Position numbers and translations under genes: made by a program | Part shown: positions 19,313 through 30,600 of the stretch, piece by piece | Layout of the letters: each line of letters opens with the position of its first letter | Position numbering within the stretch: the first letter of the stretch is position 1 | Notes under the pieces: generated by a model | Database searches by the model: none | What the model saw: the letters and a program-made list of their open reading frames with translations, nothing else | Told to the model about the DNA's origin: nothing | NCBI GenBank assembly: GCA_024330925.1 | Contig: JANDJK010000009.1 | Span: forward strand, 1-52,081 | DNA length: 52,081 bases | Source: Nitrospira sp. | GTDB lineage: Bacteria > Nitrospirota > Nitrospiria > Nitrospirales > Nitrospiraceae | Reading direction: 5' to 3'

Positions 19313-20920
19313 GTGAAACCGTCGGCTGACATCATGATGAACGTTCATGCACTCCAACAAATTGTTCACCAAACCCGTGACGCCAGGCGCAAGCAAACCA
19401 TTCCGCGATTGTCGGTCGCTGATCGTGATCAACTGATTCATAAATACCATCCTGATTATCGGGCCAGTGCCTACCGCCCACTCCGCTTTGGACCCAATGA
19501 AGGGGAAAGAACGGTGGTTGAGCTGGCCACCTTACTTGAGGGGGACAGTCCGCTCGACAAGCAAGTTGCTCTCACTCCTCATCACTATGCCGACGTGTTG
19601 GTGATCGGCGGCGGCGGGGCCGGTTGCGCAGCGGCATTGCATGCGCAGGAAGCTGGGGCCAAGGTGATCTTGGCAACGAAACTTCGGCTGGGGGACTCCA
19701 ACAGCGTCATGGCACAGGGTGGGATGCAGGTGTCCGTTGCACCAGACGATTCCCCTATCACCCATTTCTTGGATACGCTCAAAGGCGGTCATATGGAAAA
19801 CGACCCTCATCTGCTTAAGGTGATGGTCGAAGAAGGGCCGTCCATTGCTAAATGGCTGATTGATCTTGGCGTTCTGTTCGATCGAGAGGCGGACGGCAAT
19901 CTTCATGTCAAAAAAGGGGGAGGCAGTTCCAAACCGCGCCTGTTGACCTGCTCTGACTACACCGGTTTGGAAATCATGCGGGTGCTCAAGGATGAGGTCA
20001 TCAACCGGAAGATTCAGTTGCTCGAATTTTGTGCGGCGGTTGAGTTGCTCAGTGATGACGATGGAGCCTGCACCGGGGCTGTCCTGAAAGATTTAGATAA
20101 TCAGCAGTATGTTGTCATTGCTGCCAAGACTGTGATCATTGCGACCGGGGGCATCGGCCGTCTGCACATTCAAGGGTTCCCTACTAGCAATCATTATGGG
20201 GCAACGGGTGACGGGCTCTGCCTCTGCTACCGTATTGGGGCCAAACTGTCCCATATCGATACGTTCCAGTACCATCCCTCAGGAGCGGTGTATCCCGAGC
20301 AGTTGGTCGGGGCTTTAGTGACCGAAGGAATCAGGTCGGAAGGTGGCCATCTGGTTAATGCCAGGGGTGAGCGATTCGTCAATGAGCTGGATACAAGAGA
20401 TGTGGTGTCGTCATCCATCATTCGGGAATGCGAGGAGGGGCGAGGAATCCGAACCATGACAGGGCGGGTCGGTGTCTGGCTGGATACGCCATTGCTCGAC
20501 ATTGAGCATGGTCCCGGTACTCTGGAGAAACATTTTCCCGCCATGGTACGGCAATTTGAACGGTTTGGAATCGACATCAGCAAGGAACCGGTGCTCATCT
20601 ATCCTACTCTCCACTATCAAAACGGTGGTGTCAAAATTGACATCAATGCTGAGACGGGAGTGAGGAATCTTTTTGTGGCCGGGGAAGCTTCCGGAGGGAT
20701 ACATGGGCGTAATCGGTTGATGGGCAATTCGCTTCTTGATTTGATGGTGTTTGGGAGGCGGGCCGGACTGACCGCCGCTGCTAGAGCCGGTTCCATGAAA
20801 CAAGGAAAATTGACGCTTCACCATTTGGAGCGATTCCGAACAGAAGCCAAAAAACACGGGGATCTCAGTGGTGTCGTCTCTCCGATCATCCTGCCGGCAT
20901 ACACCAGAAAAGTTGGGTGA
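19313..20920 (+). CDS. Fumarate reductase/succinate dehydrogenase-like flavoprotein subunit
   Basis: 535 residues. The FAD-binding start is DVLVIGGGGAGCAAALHA (about 94-111). The substrate region has QYHPSGAV and TEGIRSEGGHLVN, and the FAD C-terminal motif is LFVAGEASGGIHGRNRLMG. Where FrdA/SdhA carry S-H-T with a histidine covalently bound to FAD, this protein reads DSNSVMAQGG, so FAD should be non-covalent as in soluble fumarate reductases and L-aspartate oxidase. Its position after the Fe-S gene and before sucCD points to fumarate-to-succinate reduction rather than NAD synthesis. A GTG at 19313 with a GGAAG-like site is used; ATGs at 19334/19337 are alternatives. Confidence 0.84.
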   Translation: MKPSADIMMNVHALQQIVHQTRDARRKQTIPRLSVADRDQLIHKYHPDYRASAYRPLRFGPNEGERTVVELATLLEGDSPLDKQVALTPHHYADVLVIGGGGAGCAAALHAQEAGAKVILATKLRLGDSNSVMAQGGMQVSVAPDDSPITHFLDTLKGGHMENDPHLLKVMVEEGPSIAKWLIDLGVLFDREADGNLHVKKGGGSSKPRLLTCSDYTGLEIMRVLKDEVINRKIQLLEFCAAVELLSDDDGACTGAVLKDLDNQQYVVIAAKTVIIATGGIGRLHIQGFPTSNHYGATGDGLCLCYRIGAKLSHIDTFQYHPSGAVYPEQLVGALVTEGIRSEGGHLVNARGERFVNELDTRDVVSSSIIRECEEGRGIRTMTGRVGVWLDTPLLDIEHGPGTLEKHFPAMVRQFERFGIDISKEPVLIYPTLHYQNGGVKIDINAETGVRNLFVAGEASGGIHGRNRLMGNSLLDLMVFGRRAGLTAAARAGSMKQGKLTLHHLERFRTEAKKHGDLSGVVSPIILPAYTRKVG

Positions 20921-21106
20921 GAGGACAGCGACGGAGGTATTTCTTGGGCTTGCCCGCCGCGCGCGAGATCAATCAGAAAATATCGGAAATCCGGCGGTGC
21001 TTGTAGGAGGTGCGGGCGCGTTTCTGGCGTTCCGAGCGTGGCCGGTGAGAATAGCCCGCGCTAAGAAATGCGTTCGCTGCCGTCTGTAAGAGTCGTGAGG
21101 TAAAGA

Positions 21107-22285
21107 ATGAATGTGCATGAGTTTCAAGCCAAGTCGTTGTTCGCTCAGTTTGGGGTGCCGGTGCCGCGGGGAAAAGAAATCACCTCTGCAGAAGCGGCAG
21201 CCGCATGGGCGAATGAGCTCGATGCCCCCGTCTTCGTTGTCAAGGCGCAGATCCATGCCGGCGGGCGTGGAAAAGCTGGAGGAGTCAAGCTGACAAGGGA
21301 CAAGGAGGCCGTTCGCGGGCTTGCCGAAGAATTACTCGGCAAGACCCTCATCACACATCAGACGGGACCGAAGGGACGGGTGGTCCGTCGTCTGTTGATC
21401 GAAGAAGGGGCAAACATTGCCAAGGAACTCTACCTCTCGATCTTGGTTGATCGAGACAGTGGATTCCCCACGTTCATCGCCAGCACCGAAGGTGGAATGG
21501 AGATCGAGGAAGTCGCGGCCCACACACCTGAGAAGATCATCAAGGAAGCCATTGATCCCGCGGTCGGGTTCCAGGCACATAATGGACGCAATGTGGCGTT
21601 TGCTCTCGGGCTTCATCACATCGAACCGGCGGTGCTCAATCCGTTCGTGAAGTTGATGGAGAATCTCTATCGCCTGTTCATGGAAAAAAACGCGGCGTTG
21701 GTCGAGATCAATCCCCTCATCATCACCAAGGAGAAAACACTAATCGCGTTGGACGGCAAGGTGTCGTTCGACGACAACGGGCTTTTTAAACATCCTGATG
21801 TCCAGCAGATGCGTGATTTACACGAGGAGGAGCCGCTTGAGATTGAAGCGACCGCGAATAATCTGAATTATGTCAAGCTCGACGGCAACATCGGCTGTAT
21901 GGTCAATGGCGCGGGGCTGGCCATGGCCACGATGGACGTCATCAAACTGGCGGGAAGCGAGCCGGCCAACTTTTTGGATGTGGGGGGAGGGGCGACGAAA
22001 GAAACCGTGGCGGCCGGTTTTCGGATTCTGCTCAAAGATCCGAACGTGAAGGGCATCTTCATCAATATTTTCGGCGGGATCGTCCGGTGCGAACGGATCG
22101 CCCACGGTGTTATCGAAGCGGCGAAGGAAGTGCAGATGACCGTGCCGCTGGTAGTCCGGCTGCAAGGCACGAACGCGGAAGAAGGGCGTAAGTTGTTGGC
22201 CGAGTCCGGCTTGAAATTGGACGTCGCCAATGATCTTTGGGAGGCGGCGCAGAAGATCGTGCAACTGACGGGCAAAGCAGCGTAA
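21107..22285 (+). CDS. sucC: Succinyl-CoA synthetase (ADP-forming), beta subunit
   Basis: 392 residues, normal length. It begins [20 protein letters not shown], has the ATP-grasp signature [19 protein letters not shown] (about 45-63), [11 protein letters not shown], and the C-terminal CoA-ligase [15 protein letters not shown] and [13 protein letters not shown]. With SucD it activates succinate to succinyl-CoA, feeding the 2-oxoglutarate-forming step of the reverse cycle. Start ATG at 21107. Codons in sucCD end in C or G more often than in the upstream genes, visible by eye. The sucD gene follows 11 bases after the stop. Confidence 0.96.
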   Translation: MNVHEFQAKSLFAQFGVPVPRGKEITSAEAAAAWANELDAPVFVVKAQIHAGGRGKAGGVKLTRDKEAVRGLAEELLGKTLITHQTGPKGRVVRRLLIEEGANIAKELYLSILVDRDSGFPTFIASTEGGMEIEEVAAHTPEKIIKEAIDPAVGFQAHNGRNVAFALGLHHIEPAVLNPFVKLMENLYRLFMEKNAALVEINPLIITKEKTLIALDGKVSFDDNGLFKHPDVQQMRDLHEEEPLEIEATANNLNYVKLDGNIGCMVNGAGLAMATMDVIKLAGSEPANFLDVGGGATKETVAAGFRILLKDPNVKGIFINIFGGIVRCERIAHGVIEAAKEVQMTVPLVVRLQGTNAEEGRKLLAESGLKLDVANDLWEAAQKIVQLTGKAA

Positions 22286-22296
22286 AGGAGAGCGTC

Positions 22297-23169
<873 letters not shown>

Positions 23170-23648
23170 GTCTTCCAGGCGACTGCTTTTCTGAGAGCCC
23201 CTTCCTCTCGTTTCATCGTCTTTTGCTATCTTCTGTCTTGCGCCAGGTCTGGCTGTATGGCCACGAGGCCTTTCAAGTTGTCGGCAAGCTATAGGATGGG
23301 TTGCGGCGGATACGGGCTGATTCCCACGAACACAGCCGTGTTCCCTGCGAGGGCAATGTCGTGATATTGGATTTACCGATACCTCTAATCCGTTTTATCT
23401 ATTTTAATAAATGAAGGAGGGGTTGCTACTGTTGGCGCCGTCTTCATCTAGGACAGGACAAGAGTAATTGGCGGCGGCTAGAGTGGCCCTGCATGTCGAT
23501 GCTTCACATGGCAGAAACGAGGAACGGTTCGAGCGCGATGAAGGCCCGGCTGTCTTGTTCCGCTTTCTTCTGTCTCGTAGAAATCCGACTCACATCAGAC
23601 TTCGCGATCACAACTCGGCGAACAGTCTTTACCGTGGGAGGGTGACGA
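23170..23648. other. Intergenic region between sucD and the outer-membrane protein gene
   Basis: About 480 bases with no supportable gene. A small inverted repeat GAGAG/CTCTC followed by GTTTC lies just after sucD. Around 23380-23420 the sequence turns A/T-rich (ATCTATTTTAATAAATG), which might mark a promoter. The open frame at 23468-23725 has no ribosome site and overlaps the next gene in another phase. Confidence 0.5.
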
Positions 23649-24446
23649 ATGAAAACGAGAATTGCGGCGATGATTGTCTTGCTCTGTGTGGTTGGTTTTT
23701 CTTCGTCCGCCCGCGCGGCGGCTGAGCTGCCTACGATGTCGTCCGGGACGATCGAGCCCTATCTGTCCTTCATGGCTGGGGTGGCGATTCCCTTTAGTGA
23801 AGATGCCACGTTTCGCAACGGGGATGTTGAGCGAGATATCGACTATCAGATGAAACAGTCGGTCGGCGGCAATGCGGGAATTTGGTTTCCGACCAGAAAC
23901 AAGTTGGCGGGGTTTGATCTTGGTGCTGAAATCGAAGGCTATGTCTGGTGGCCGGACATCGCCTGCTGTCGCGACGGAGTCAATGGGACGCTGAATCCTG
24001 ACGGCACGTTTGAAGGCACCACGACAGAAATCCAAGGGATCTACATCGGTGGAAATGTGATGCTGCGACGACCGTTTGCGATTTCCGACGCCTATCCCAA
24101 CGGGCGGTGGCATCCGTACATTGGAGTAGGGGGAGGCGCGCATCAGCTCGCATTCCGGCCTGGTGGAGCCAGGGGAGCGACTTTTGAGGCACCCCTCACC
24201 ACCCAGCGAGACACGGCGCCTGCCTTTCAGGTGAAGGGGGGGGTTAAGGTCTTTCTCATCAAGTATGTGGCGGCCTTTGCGGAGGCCAAGTATACCCATG
24301 CCTTTCACGACGCGCTCGGAACGGATCGATTTGGTCAGTCTGGTCTTCCCTTTGATGGCCCACTCGTGTTGGATGATTATGAATCCACGATCCGCACGAT
24401 CAGTGTGCATGCAGGCTTGTCGCTTCACTTTGATATTCGACCCTAA
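23649..24446 (+). CDS. Outer-membrane beta-barrel protein
   Basis: 265 residues with a clear Sec signal peptide: basic MKTR, a hydrophobic IAAMIVLLCVVGF core and a cleavage-like ARA-AAE near residue 23. The mature part alternates polar and aromatic residues and ends in an aromatic-containing strand (VHAGLSLHFDIRP), as in eight- to ten-strand porin-like barrels. Repeated glycine/aromatic strands such as WHPYIGVGGGAHQLAF and FAEAKYTHAF support this. No specific ligand can be named. The CC pair in PDIACCRDG suggests an extracellular loop disulfide. A GGGAGG site precedes the ATG. Monocistronic, followed by a hairpin. Confidence 0.78.
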   Translation: MKTRIAAMIVLLCVVGFSSSARAAAELPTMSSGTIEPYLSFMAGVAIPFSEDATFRNGDVERDIDYQMKQSVGGNAGIWFPTRNKLAGFDLGAEIEGYVWWPDIACCRDGVNGTLNPDGTFEGTTTEIQGIYIGGNVMLRRPFAISDAYPNGRWHPYIGVGGGAHQLAFRPGGARGATFEAPLTTQRDTAPAFQVKGGVKVFLIKYVAAFAEAKYTHAFHDALGTDRFGQSGLPFDGPLVLDDYESTIRTISVHAGLSLHFDIRP

Positions 24447-24812
24447 AATAGCCGAACACGATAGCAAATCAAGCTCCTCACTTGTCACATGTGGGGAGCT
24501 ACAGTGAAGGAGGAACATTCTGATAGCGGAGTGTCCTTCGGAGCATGAGTTCTACCTCTTCCTTGTTGGTTATTCCGTCACTCGCACGAGAGTATGAATT
24601 CACGGTTCGCTGGTTGGATGTGTCGCTATTGGGAACAGCGCGCGGGAAAGTTTTGGCTTGAGTCACACTCCTCGGCACATGCGCGATCGATGGAGTGCCG
24701 CCAGTCAAGCGTTCGCCAGGGAAGGGGAGTCTGTGCGTTCCTGGTTACGTTGAAGCGGTGACGAGGGGAATGACACGTCAACTCTTCGAGGCTGGCGGGA
24801 CTTGATGGCTTT
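24447..24812. other. Gene-free region between convergent OMP and PilZ-like genes
   Basis: About 365 bases. Contains the hairpin at 24472-24500. The remaining open frames on either strand are short, rich in Ser/Arg and have no ribosome sites. I see no tRNA or other structured RNA. Confidence 0.5.
24472..24500. terminator. Stem-loop after the outer-membrane protein gene
   Basis: AGCTCCTCAC at 24472-24481 pairs with GTGGGGAGCT at 24491-24500 (ten pairs with one wobble) around a nine-base loop, 25 bases after the stop codon. There is no run of T on the plus side. On the minus strand it is followed by TTGATTTG, so it could serve either direction weakly. Confidence 0.45.
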
Positions 24813-25202
24813 TTAGGATGAGTGCCCATCCATGGCTATGGAGGTTTCTGAGGAACGGGAGTTTGTGGAGAGATGATGCGCGGACCATGGGATCGGCTGG
24901 TGACCGACTACATGAGCCAACTGGTCATGCGTGAGAGCCGACATGCGCCGGAATTCTACGCCAAACACGTTGTTCCCCACCCACCGAACCTGACCCAGCT
25001 CAATGAAGCGTGATGGTCCTAAACCGGGAAGAATAACGCTCAGCTTGACAAGACTTCCCAGGAGCACCGTTCTGTGGCCGACGATGGGACAACCATTCAT
25101 AGGGGGATTGGCGACGATTTCCTCTTCCCCAAAGGGAGCTTCTCCCCAAATGACCGGATAGCCAGCGGGGTCGCGTTGGGATGGCCGAGCATCTTGCCTC
25201 AC
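24813..25202 (-). CDS. PilZ-like domain protein with degenerate c-di-GMP motifs
   Basis: 129 residues. The segment from VLLGSLVKLSVILPG to GQVRWVGNNVFGVEFRRM (about 46-85) follows the beta-barrel pattern of PilZ domains. The c-di-GMP motifs are not intact: the N-terminal RxxxR is hard to place, and the (D/N)xSxxG region reads NPPMNGCPI. It may therefore be a ligand-free PilZ used for protein contacts. The start is a GTG at 25202 with an AGAAGGAA stretch very close by, so it is uncertain. It lies 147 bases downstream of the secretin gene on the same strand and may be cotranscribed with it. Confidence 0.62.
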   Translation of the reverse strand: MRQDARPSQRDPAGYPVIWGEAPFGEEEIVANPPMNGCPIVGHRTVLLGSLVKLSVILPGLGPSRFIELGQVRWVGNNVFGVEFRRMSALTHDQLAHVVGHQPIPWSAHHLSTNSRSSETSIAMDGHSS

Positions 25203-25349
25203 GTTCCTTCTCTTAACATCTCTCCTGTGACTTTATCGTTGCGACATTGATGGCACTGTCCTTCTTCTGGGGGAAGATGGGCCGTCAATGGTGGGATGTG
25301 CGCAAAGTGCTGGAGGAAATGGGGGAGAACGGCAAGGAGACAGAAATCG

Positions 25350-26876
25350 TTATCGATCAGAATTGGCAGGTGATGGGTGTTCTAGCCGTTCCAGGATTTC
25401 TTGCTTGAGTCGCGTCGGCTCTTCGATGCGATTGGTTCGTTGGATCGCATTGACCTCCTTTGCCTTTTGGGCATTGAGGTCTGCTGCGTCCATGTCGTCG
25501 CGAACGAGGTGAGGGGTCAGAAAGACCAGGAGGTTGAGTTTTTCCACCGTCCGGTTTTGAGAGCGGAAGAACCACCCCAATAACGGAATATCGCCGAGCA
25601 AGGGTATTTTCCTCTCGTTGATGGTGATGTTGTCGCGGACCAATCCCCCCACCACGAGGGTTTGCCGATCATGGGCGATCGTTGTGGTCTCCATCGACCG
25701 TTTGGTGGTGGTGGGGCCTACCGGAATAGTTGCCGTCCCTGATCCGATGGTTTGAGCGACAGCTTCTGAGATGGCGGTGATTTCTTGTTTGATTTCAAGT
25801 CGGATGAGATCGTCTTCGAGGACTTGTGGCGTAATCTCTAAGGTGACGCCCACATCTTTTCGTTCGATGGTCACGAGGGTACCGCCGGTGATGCCTTGAG
25901 CTTGACCAGTTGGAAAAGGCCGATTTTCGCCAACAACGATCTTGGCCTTTTGATTGTCTGCTGCCAGCACCTGAGGTGTGGACAGAATATTGGTGTCGGT
26001 CATGCTCATGAGCAGTTGCATGAAGGCCCGTACGTTGACCGTATTGAGAACGGTAAAGGCTCCTCCCGTGGCGCCGCCCGCCGCAATACCGCTGATGGCT
26101 TGAGCAACAGAGGCAAGATCTTCGGGGGGGCGATTAAAGCCAGCAAGCCCTTGGGCTGAACCGGAGCGCCAGGCACCTAATACTTGTGTCGGGTCAGTTC
26201 CGATCTGCCGTAAGCGATCAACTTGGACCTCCATGATTACGGCCTCCACGAAGACCTGAGGTCGTCGAACATCGAGGTCGCGGATGACAGCCTGCAATTG
26301 ATTATACGCGCCCTTGGTCGAACTGATAATGATGGAATTGGTGGCCTTATCGGCAAAGACCTGGACCGGTGCCTCGAATTCCGTCAATGGCCTCATGGGA
26401 GGCTTCATCCCTGGCGCCATTTGGGCCACGGTTTGGGAGCGTGCGACCAGATTGGTCAACACGGCGGCGAGGTCCGAGGCGTTCGCGTGTTTGAGCCGAT
26501 AGACGAAGACGCCGCGTTCGGGTGGCAGGTCTCCCATTTGCACAATCTGGTACACATTGCCCTTCGGCACGACGGCCAGTCGTGCAACTTCGAGGGCCGA
26601 GACGAACATGTTATAGGCCTGATCCTTGGTGACCTTGGTTGGAGAATAGATGGAGATTTTGCCGCCCTGTTTTTTGATGGTGTCGTCCAAGACAAAGTTT
26701 TTGCCGGTTAGCTCACTAATGAAACGAACCAGGACAGGAATTTCCACCTCGTTAAAGTCGAGGGTCACCCTGGGCGGTTGGACATTGGTTCCCTGAGCTG
26801 ACACTGGGAGAGGTATTGCCAGTGTTAGAGCATAAAGCCACACTCCAATCCTCCGATGGCCTACTCCTCTCGTCAT
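25350..26876 (-). CDS. gspD: Type II secretion/type IV pilus-like secretin (GspD family)
   Basis: 508 residues from the ATG at 26876. Signal peptide-like start (GVWLYALTLAIPLPVSAQ), then an N0/STN-type domain (VTLDFNEVEIPVLVRFISEL to YQIV), one N1-type domain (RLKHANASDLAAVL to PQVFVEAVIMEV) and the secretin barrel domain with LSTPQVLAADNQKAKIVVGE, VGVTLEITPQV and the late VVGGLVRDN and IPLLGDIPLLGWFF. It forms an outer-membrane channel. Only two N domains are seen, fewer than classic GspD. No ATPase, inner-membrane platform or pseudopilin gene is in the window. The open frame continues 525 bases upstream, but that extension has no signal peptide and unnatural composition. Preceded by a good promoter at 27021-27050. 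Confidence 0.86.
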   Translation of the reverse strand: MTRGVGHRRIGVWLYALTLAIPLPVSAQGTNVQPPRVTLDFNEVEIPVLVRFISELTGKNFVLDDTIKKQGGKISIYSPTKVTKDQAYNMFVSALEVARLAVVPKGNVYQIVQMGDLPPERGVFVYRLKHANASDLAAVLTNLVARSQTVAQMAPGMKPPMRPLTEFEAPVQVFADKATNSIIISSTKGAYNQLQAVIRDLDVRRPQVFVEAVIMEVQVDRLRQIGTDPTQVLGAWRSGSAQGLAGFNRPPEDLASVAQAISGIAAGGATGGAFTVLNTVNVRAFMQLLMSMTDTNILSTPQVLAADNQKAKIVVGENRPFPTGQAQGITGGTLVTIERKDVGVTLEITPQVLEDDLIRLEIKQEITAISEAVAQTIGSGTATIPVGPTTTKRSMETTTIAHDRQTLVVGGLVRDNITINERKIPLLGDIPLLGWFFRSQNRTVEKLNLLVFLTPHLVRDDMDAADLNAQKAKEVNAIQRTNRIEEPTRLKQEILERLEHPSPANSDR

Positions 26877-27656
26877 GGTCTTCACCAGTCTGTTAGCAAA
26901 CCGGAGTTGTCTCGTGGGGCCAGATGCCGGACAACCGGCTAAGCCAAAGCCATGTGTTCCGTCATGCTGACTTGTGCTGGTCAGTGACGAACTGACGGTA
27001 TCACAGAGAGAGCATGAGAGACAATAAAAGGGTACTTCTGTGCTTGTCAATGAGTTATCGCAGGACGCGAACGGGAGATTGTGATGCCTCTCAGTTTGAG
27101 ACTGTAGCAGCCGATAAGGAATGGATTGGGGAAGGATGATTCGAGATAAAGAACGTGCTTCATTGTCAAACAAGACTAGTAGAGAGACCGTTTCTGAGGA
27201 TGAACGGGGACGAAACAAGTCAGGCGAGGGAGAAGAAGGCTGATTGAAAGGGGCTCGGTCATTGTATGTCGCGAATACAGCATACAGCGGTGCCCTCCGT
27301 GATCCCATTGCGAAAAGGGCTGGGCTGCAGCGATTTTCCACCTCGGCCGATTTTGAACAGCCTCTGTGCAAAAATGCAACGTGCCAATAGAGGGAACTCA
27401 TTTCTGGAAGAGATGAGCTGATGATAGGAAAGGCCTCTTGTTGTAGGTCGCTATGGGGACCAGTTGCTAGAACGAAGAAAAGGATAAAAACGAGTAACGA
27501 GATGCAATGGGGTACCAGTCTTGCATGGCATGTCAGAGTTGTCGTTGTCCCACCCTCTTGTGGTTTGCACCCGTTGTGATCCGGCAGAAACGGACCGCGC
27601 GAACATTAATCCGGCAAGTCCCGAGCAATTTTGGAAAGGTCTGCTAAGGTTGTAGT
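26877..27656. other. Long divergent intergenic region between the secretin and the 1373-residue protein gene
   Basis: About 780 bases with no convincing gene. It contains the secretin promoter (27021-27050). The minus frame stays open from the secretin up to 27401, but the translation is rich in Ser, Arg, Cys and His and lacks a ribosome site. For the plus-strand gene at 27657 I could not find a good promoter. Confidence 0.5.
27021..27050 (-). promoter_or_regulatory. Candidate sigma-70 promoter of the secretin gene
   Basis: On the minus strand a perfect TTGACA (27045-27050) is followed after 18 bases by TATTGT (27021-27026). The secretin start is at 26876, leaving a leader of about 140 bases. 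Confidence 0.55.
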
Positions 27657-30600
27657 GTGCGATTGGAGAAGAAAAAATCCCCCAAAGACAAAGAGAAGCA
27701 TTCGACGGCCCGTACGAGGGGGCTCAAACCATCTCTTGCCGGCTATGGCCGGAAAGCTGCCCTCTTGGAAGAGGCTCTCTCCCAGATGAATGAAGGCCGG
27801 TATGGCAAGGCATCAACCACGATCAAAGAATTGCTGGCGATGGATCCTCATAATATGGAGGCACGCCGGCTGTTTGCGACTCTCCATCTTCGCCTCGGTA
27901 GCCTTCTTCCCGCAAAGCAAGCATTTGATTCGCTCATCGAGGAGGCCTTAGCGCGACAGGACTACTGGCTTGCGGAATCCCTGCTGCGAGAATATCTGTC
28001 TGTCGGTCCTCGCTGTGTTCCCTATCTTGAAAAACTTGGAACGCTCTACGAAGAGAAGGGGCAGATCCTGGAGGCAGTTGCCGAATATGCGAAGGCTATC
28101 GAGATCTTGATCGAGAATCCGGATCCTGACGATCTAGACCATGCGAGCAGGTTGTACCGTCATATCAGAGATCTGGCCCCTGCCTCGCCGGCCGTCATTC
28201 GATTGAATCGATATTGGGACCCCAACACGGGAGCTCTTACTGCCCAACCAGTTGATGAGCCAGCAGAACTCTCCATTGTATCCTCCGCCCAAGGTGACCA
28301 GTTGCCAACTGATGATTCCCCGCGCAGCACAGCACCAGTCGAGTTGGAATCAGAAAGCGAATCGGCAGGGAGAGTCGAATCCTATCAAAGGCAATGGTCC
28401 AATGGGCTGTCGCCATTAGCATCAAGGGGGGAACCGCTGTTCGCCCTTCAGCAGGAACGAAGGGACGGAGAGGCATTCGTCACGGGTGAGGAGAACACTT
28501 CTCAGATTGCATGTGCTCCCTTGGTTGATGGGGAACACGTGGCGAAGGAGGCGATGGTTGAGTCGACCGTCCAGTGGTCTCCTGATGAATCGTATAGCGA
28601 AGCGGATGAACCGCCATCTGGCTCGATAGCGGATGGACTCGATCCACTGATGGCGGTGCCAAGTGACACCATGAACGGGGCGCGAACGGTCTCTCGTGAG
28701 CCACTAAGCGACTGCGATGTCCTCACGACCGATGAGGTAACCCTCGTGTCAATCAAAGGGGATCAACGAGCTCCATCTAATCCTCCATCGCCAGTGCTTG
28801 AACTGCAAGAGGAAGACCAACTTTCTGTGGCGGCTAAAGAAGAGGCTGGACAGTTTGGATCCAGCCTCACGACTGAGCGGTCTCTCGAATGCTCTGAATC
28901 TCCAGATCAGCCGGCCGAGTTGCCGGAGCAACCAGTTGATGTGGTTGCGGTCCTTTTGAAAATGGAGAGGCAACTGGCTCATGGAGGGGACACGGCTGAT
29001 CAACACATGGAGGATCGGGGGGAAACGTCCTCGTCGATGACGAGGATCGATGGATTGGAAAGGATTCAAGAGTTACGTGAGGCCGACGCGGGCGAAACCA
29101 TGCCGATGACAGAAGCCACCGTTCTTCCTGTGGACAAGTCGATCGAATTGGGAGACGAGTTGGTAGGGCCGGCCATAGAAGCAGAATTGCCACCAGACCT
29201 CTCTGGTGCTTCCCACGTCGACTCTCTGCTCTTGGAGGCGGATCCTGTAACAGGTTGTTCGGTGGGTGAGCCATTACCGGATGAGAGCGTGCCAGCCATG
29301 CCATTGGGGGCTGTAGTGTCTGAGGGGCAGATGCAGCAGGCCACTGGCGATTCCTTTCTCACCTGGCGCGACGAGGAAGGAGAGGAACAATCGGTTGCTG
29401 CATGGCTCGATCCCTCGGAAGAGTCCGCTCATACCATCACAGGGCCAGAAGTGGTGCAGATCTCTGAGTCCTCTGGGGAACATGAGCATGGGATCAGCCA
29501 AGAACGAGGACTTGCTCCAGGGGCTCTCGTTCCGTTTACCCCACCACTTTCGCCAGTAGAGGAATGTGAGCAGGAAGATGAGGCGGGTGCAAGAAGAGAC
29601 GGAACAGGGAGGAGCGATGAACAAGAACAGCAGGACAAAGAACAAGGCAGGCTGCGTGACGGCGAATCTCCATTCATCTCGGAAACCGAGGAGATTGGTG
29701 GAGAGGCAGTGAGGATCGGCTTAGAGGGAGAGCAAGAGGTCAAAGACGCTTTCGCTTGTGAGACCTCAACGTGGTTTGAGGACGAGTCGCAAGAAGATCA
29801 ACTGGCTCCTTCTGTTGGGCCTAATGAGGCGGATCCCTCCGCAGTGGAGGAAGCGCAGGTCTTTGAAGCGGAGGGAGGAGAGCGTCTGGAGGTGGAAGCT
29901 GATGATCCGGTAACTGTTCCATTGCGCGAGAGGCGAACAGAACAGGAACTGCTCCAGCATGGCGTGGCGGCAGAAGAGGTGTCTCCCCCCGGGAACGGCC
30001 CAGCATTTGTGAGACGACCTTCCGATCCTGCCTCCAATGTGCCAAGTTCCAACGCTACAGACACAACCGGGATGCGAAGCCAGTCAGTTGAGGGCGCAAC
30101 GACGTGGTCGCCTCAAGAAGCGGTTCACCTGCGCGAGGCTGTTTCCTCAAGTGTTCTGCGAACAGGCGACGGTGTTGCTGTCACTCGGTCAACTGTTGCG
30201 GAGGCGGTCGAGGTTCTGTTCCCTGAGACTGCTTCATCAGGTCTTGAGACGGAAAAAGGGGGGATCGACCGGACGACAAAACGGCTGAGGAGCAAGAAAC
30301 CTGGGCTAGTGAATCAGATCAGAAGCGTTGTCACTGATGGCCTGGCGGTATCCCTCTCTACAGCAAGTGTGCTGGCACTGAGTGGCGTTGTCCTGCTCTG
30401 TGTCTTATGCATGGGAGTGGTGTTGGCCATTGGAGTGGTTGGTTTGATCTGGATGGTGATAGAAGAATCTCCTTCCGTCCTCTATGAGCATGTAACGACT
30501 GCGCCACCACGGATCGTGTCGGATCCTGAAAGAAATGGTTACCTTATGTTGGTGGGATTCAATGCTCCAGAAGGGCAGGATCCCCTTCAGGTTGGATGGG

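Noticed and set aside
19313..20920. L-aspartate oxidase (NadB) identity for the flavoprotein
   Set aside because: The non-covalent FAD motif is shared, but the adjacent iron-sulfur subunit and sucCD make fumarate reductase the better reading. Not fully excluded.
26877..27401. Extension of the secretin to a 683-residue protein
   Set aside because: Composition of the extra 175 residues is not protein-like, the signal peptide begins at the internal ATG 26876, and a promoter lies inside the extension.
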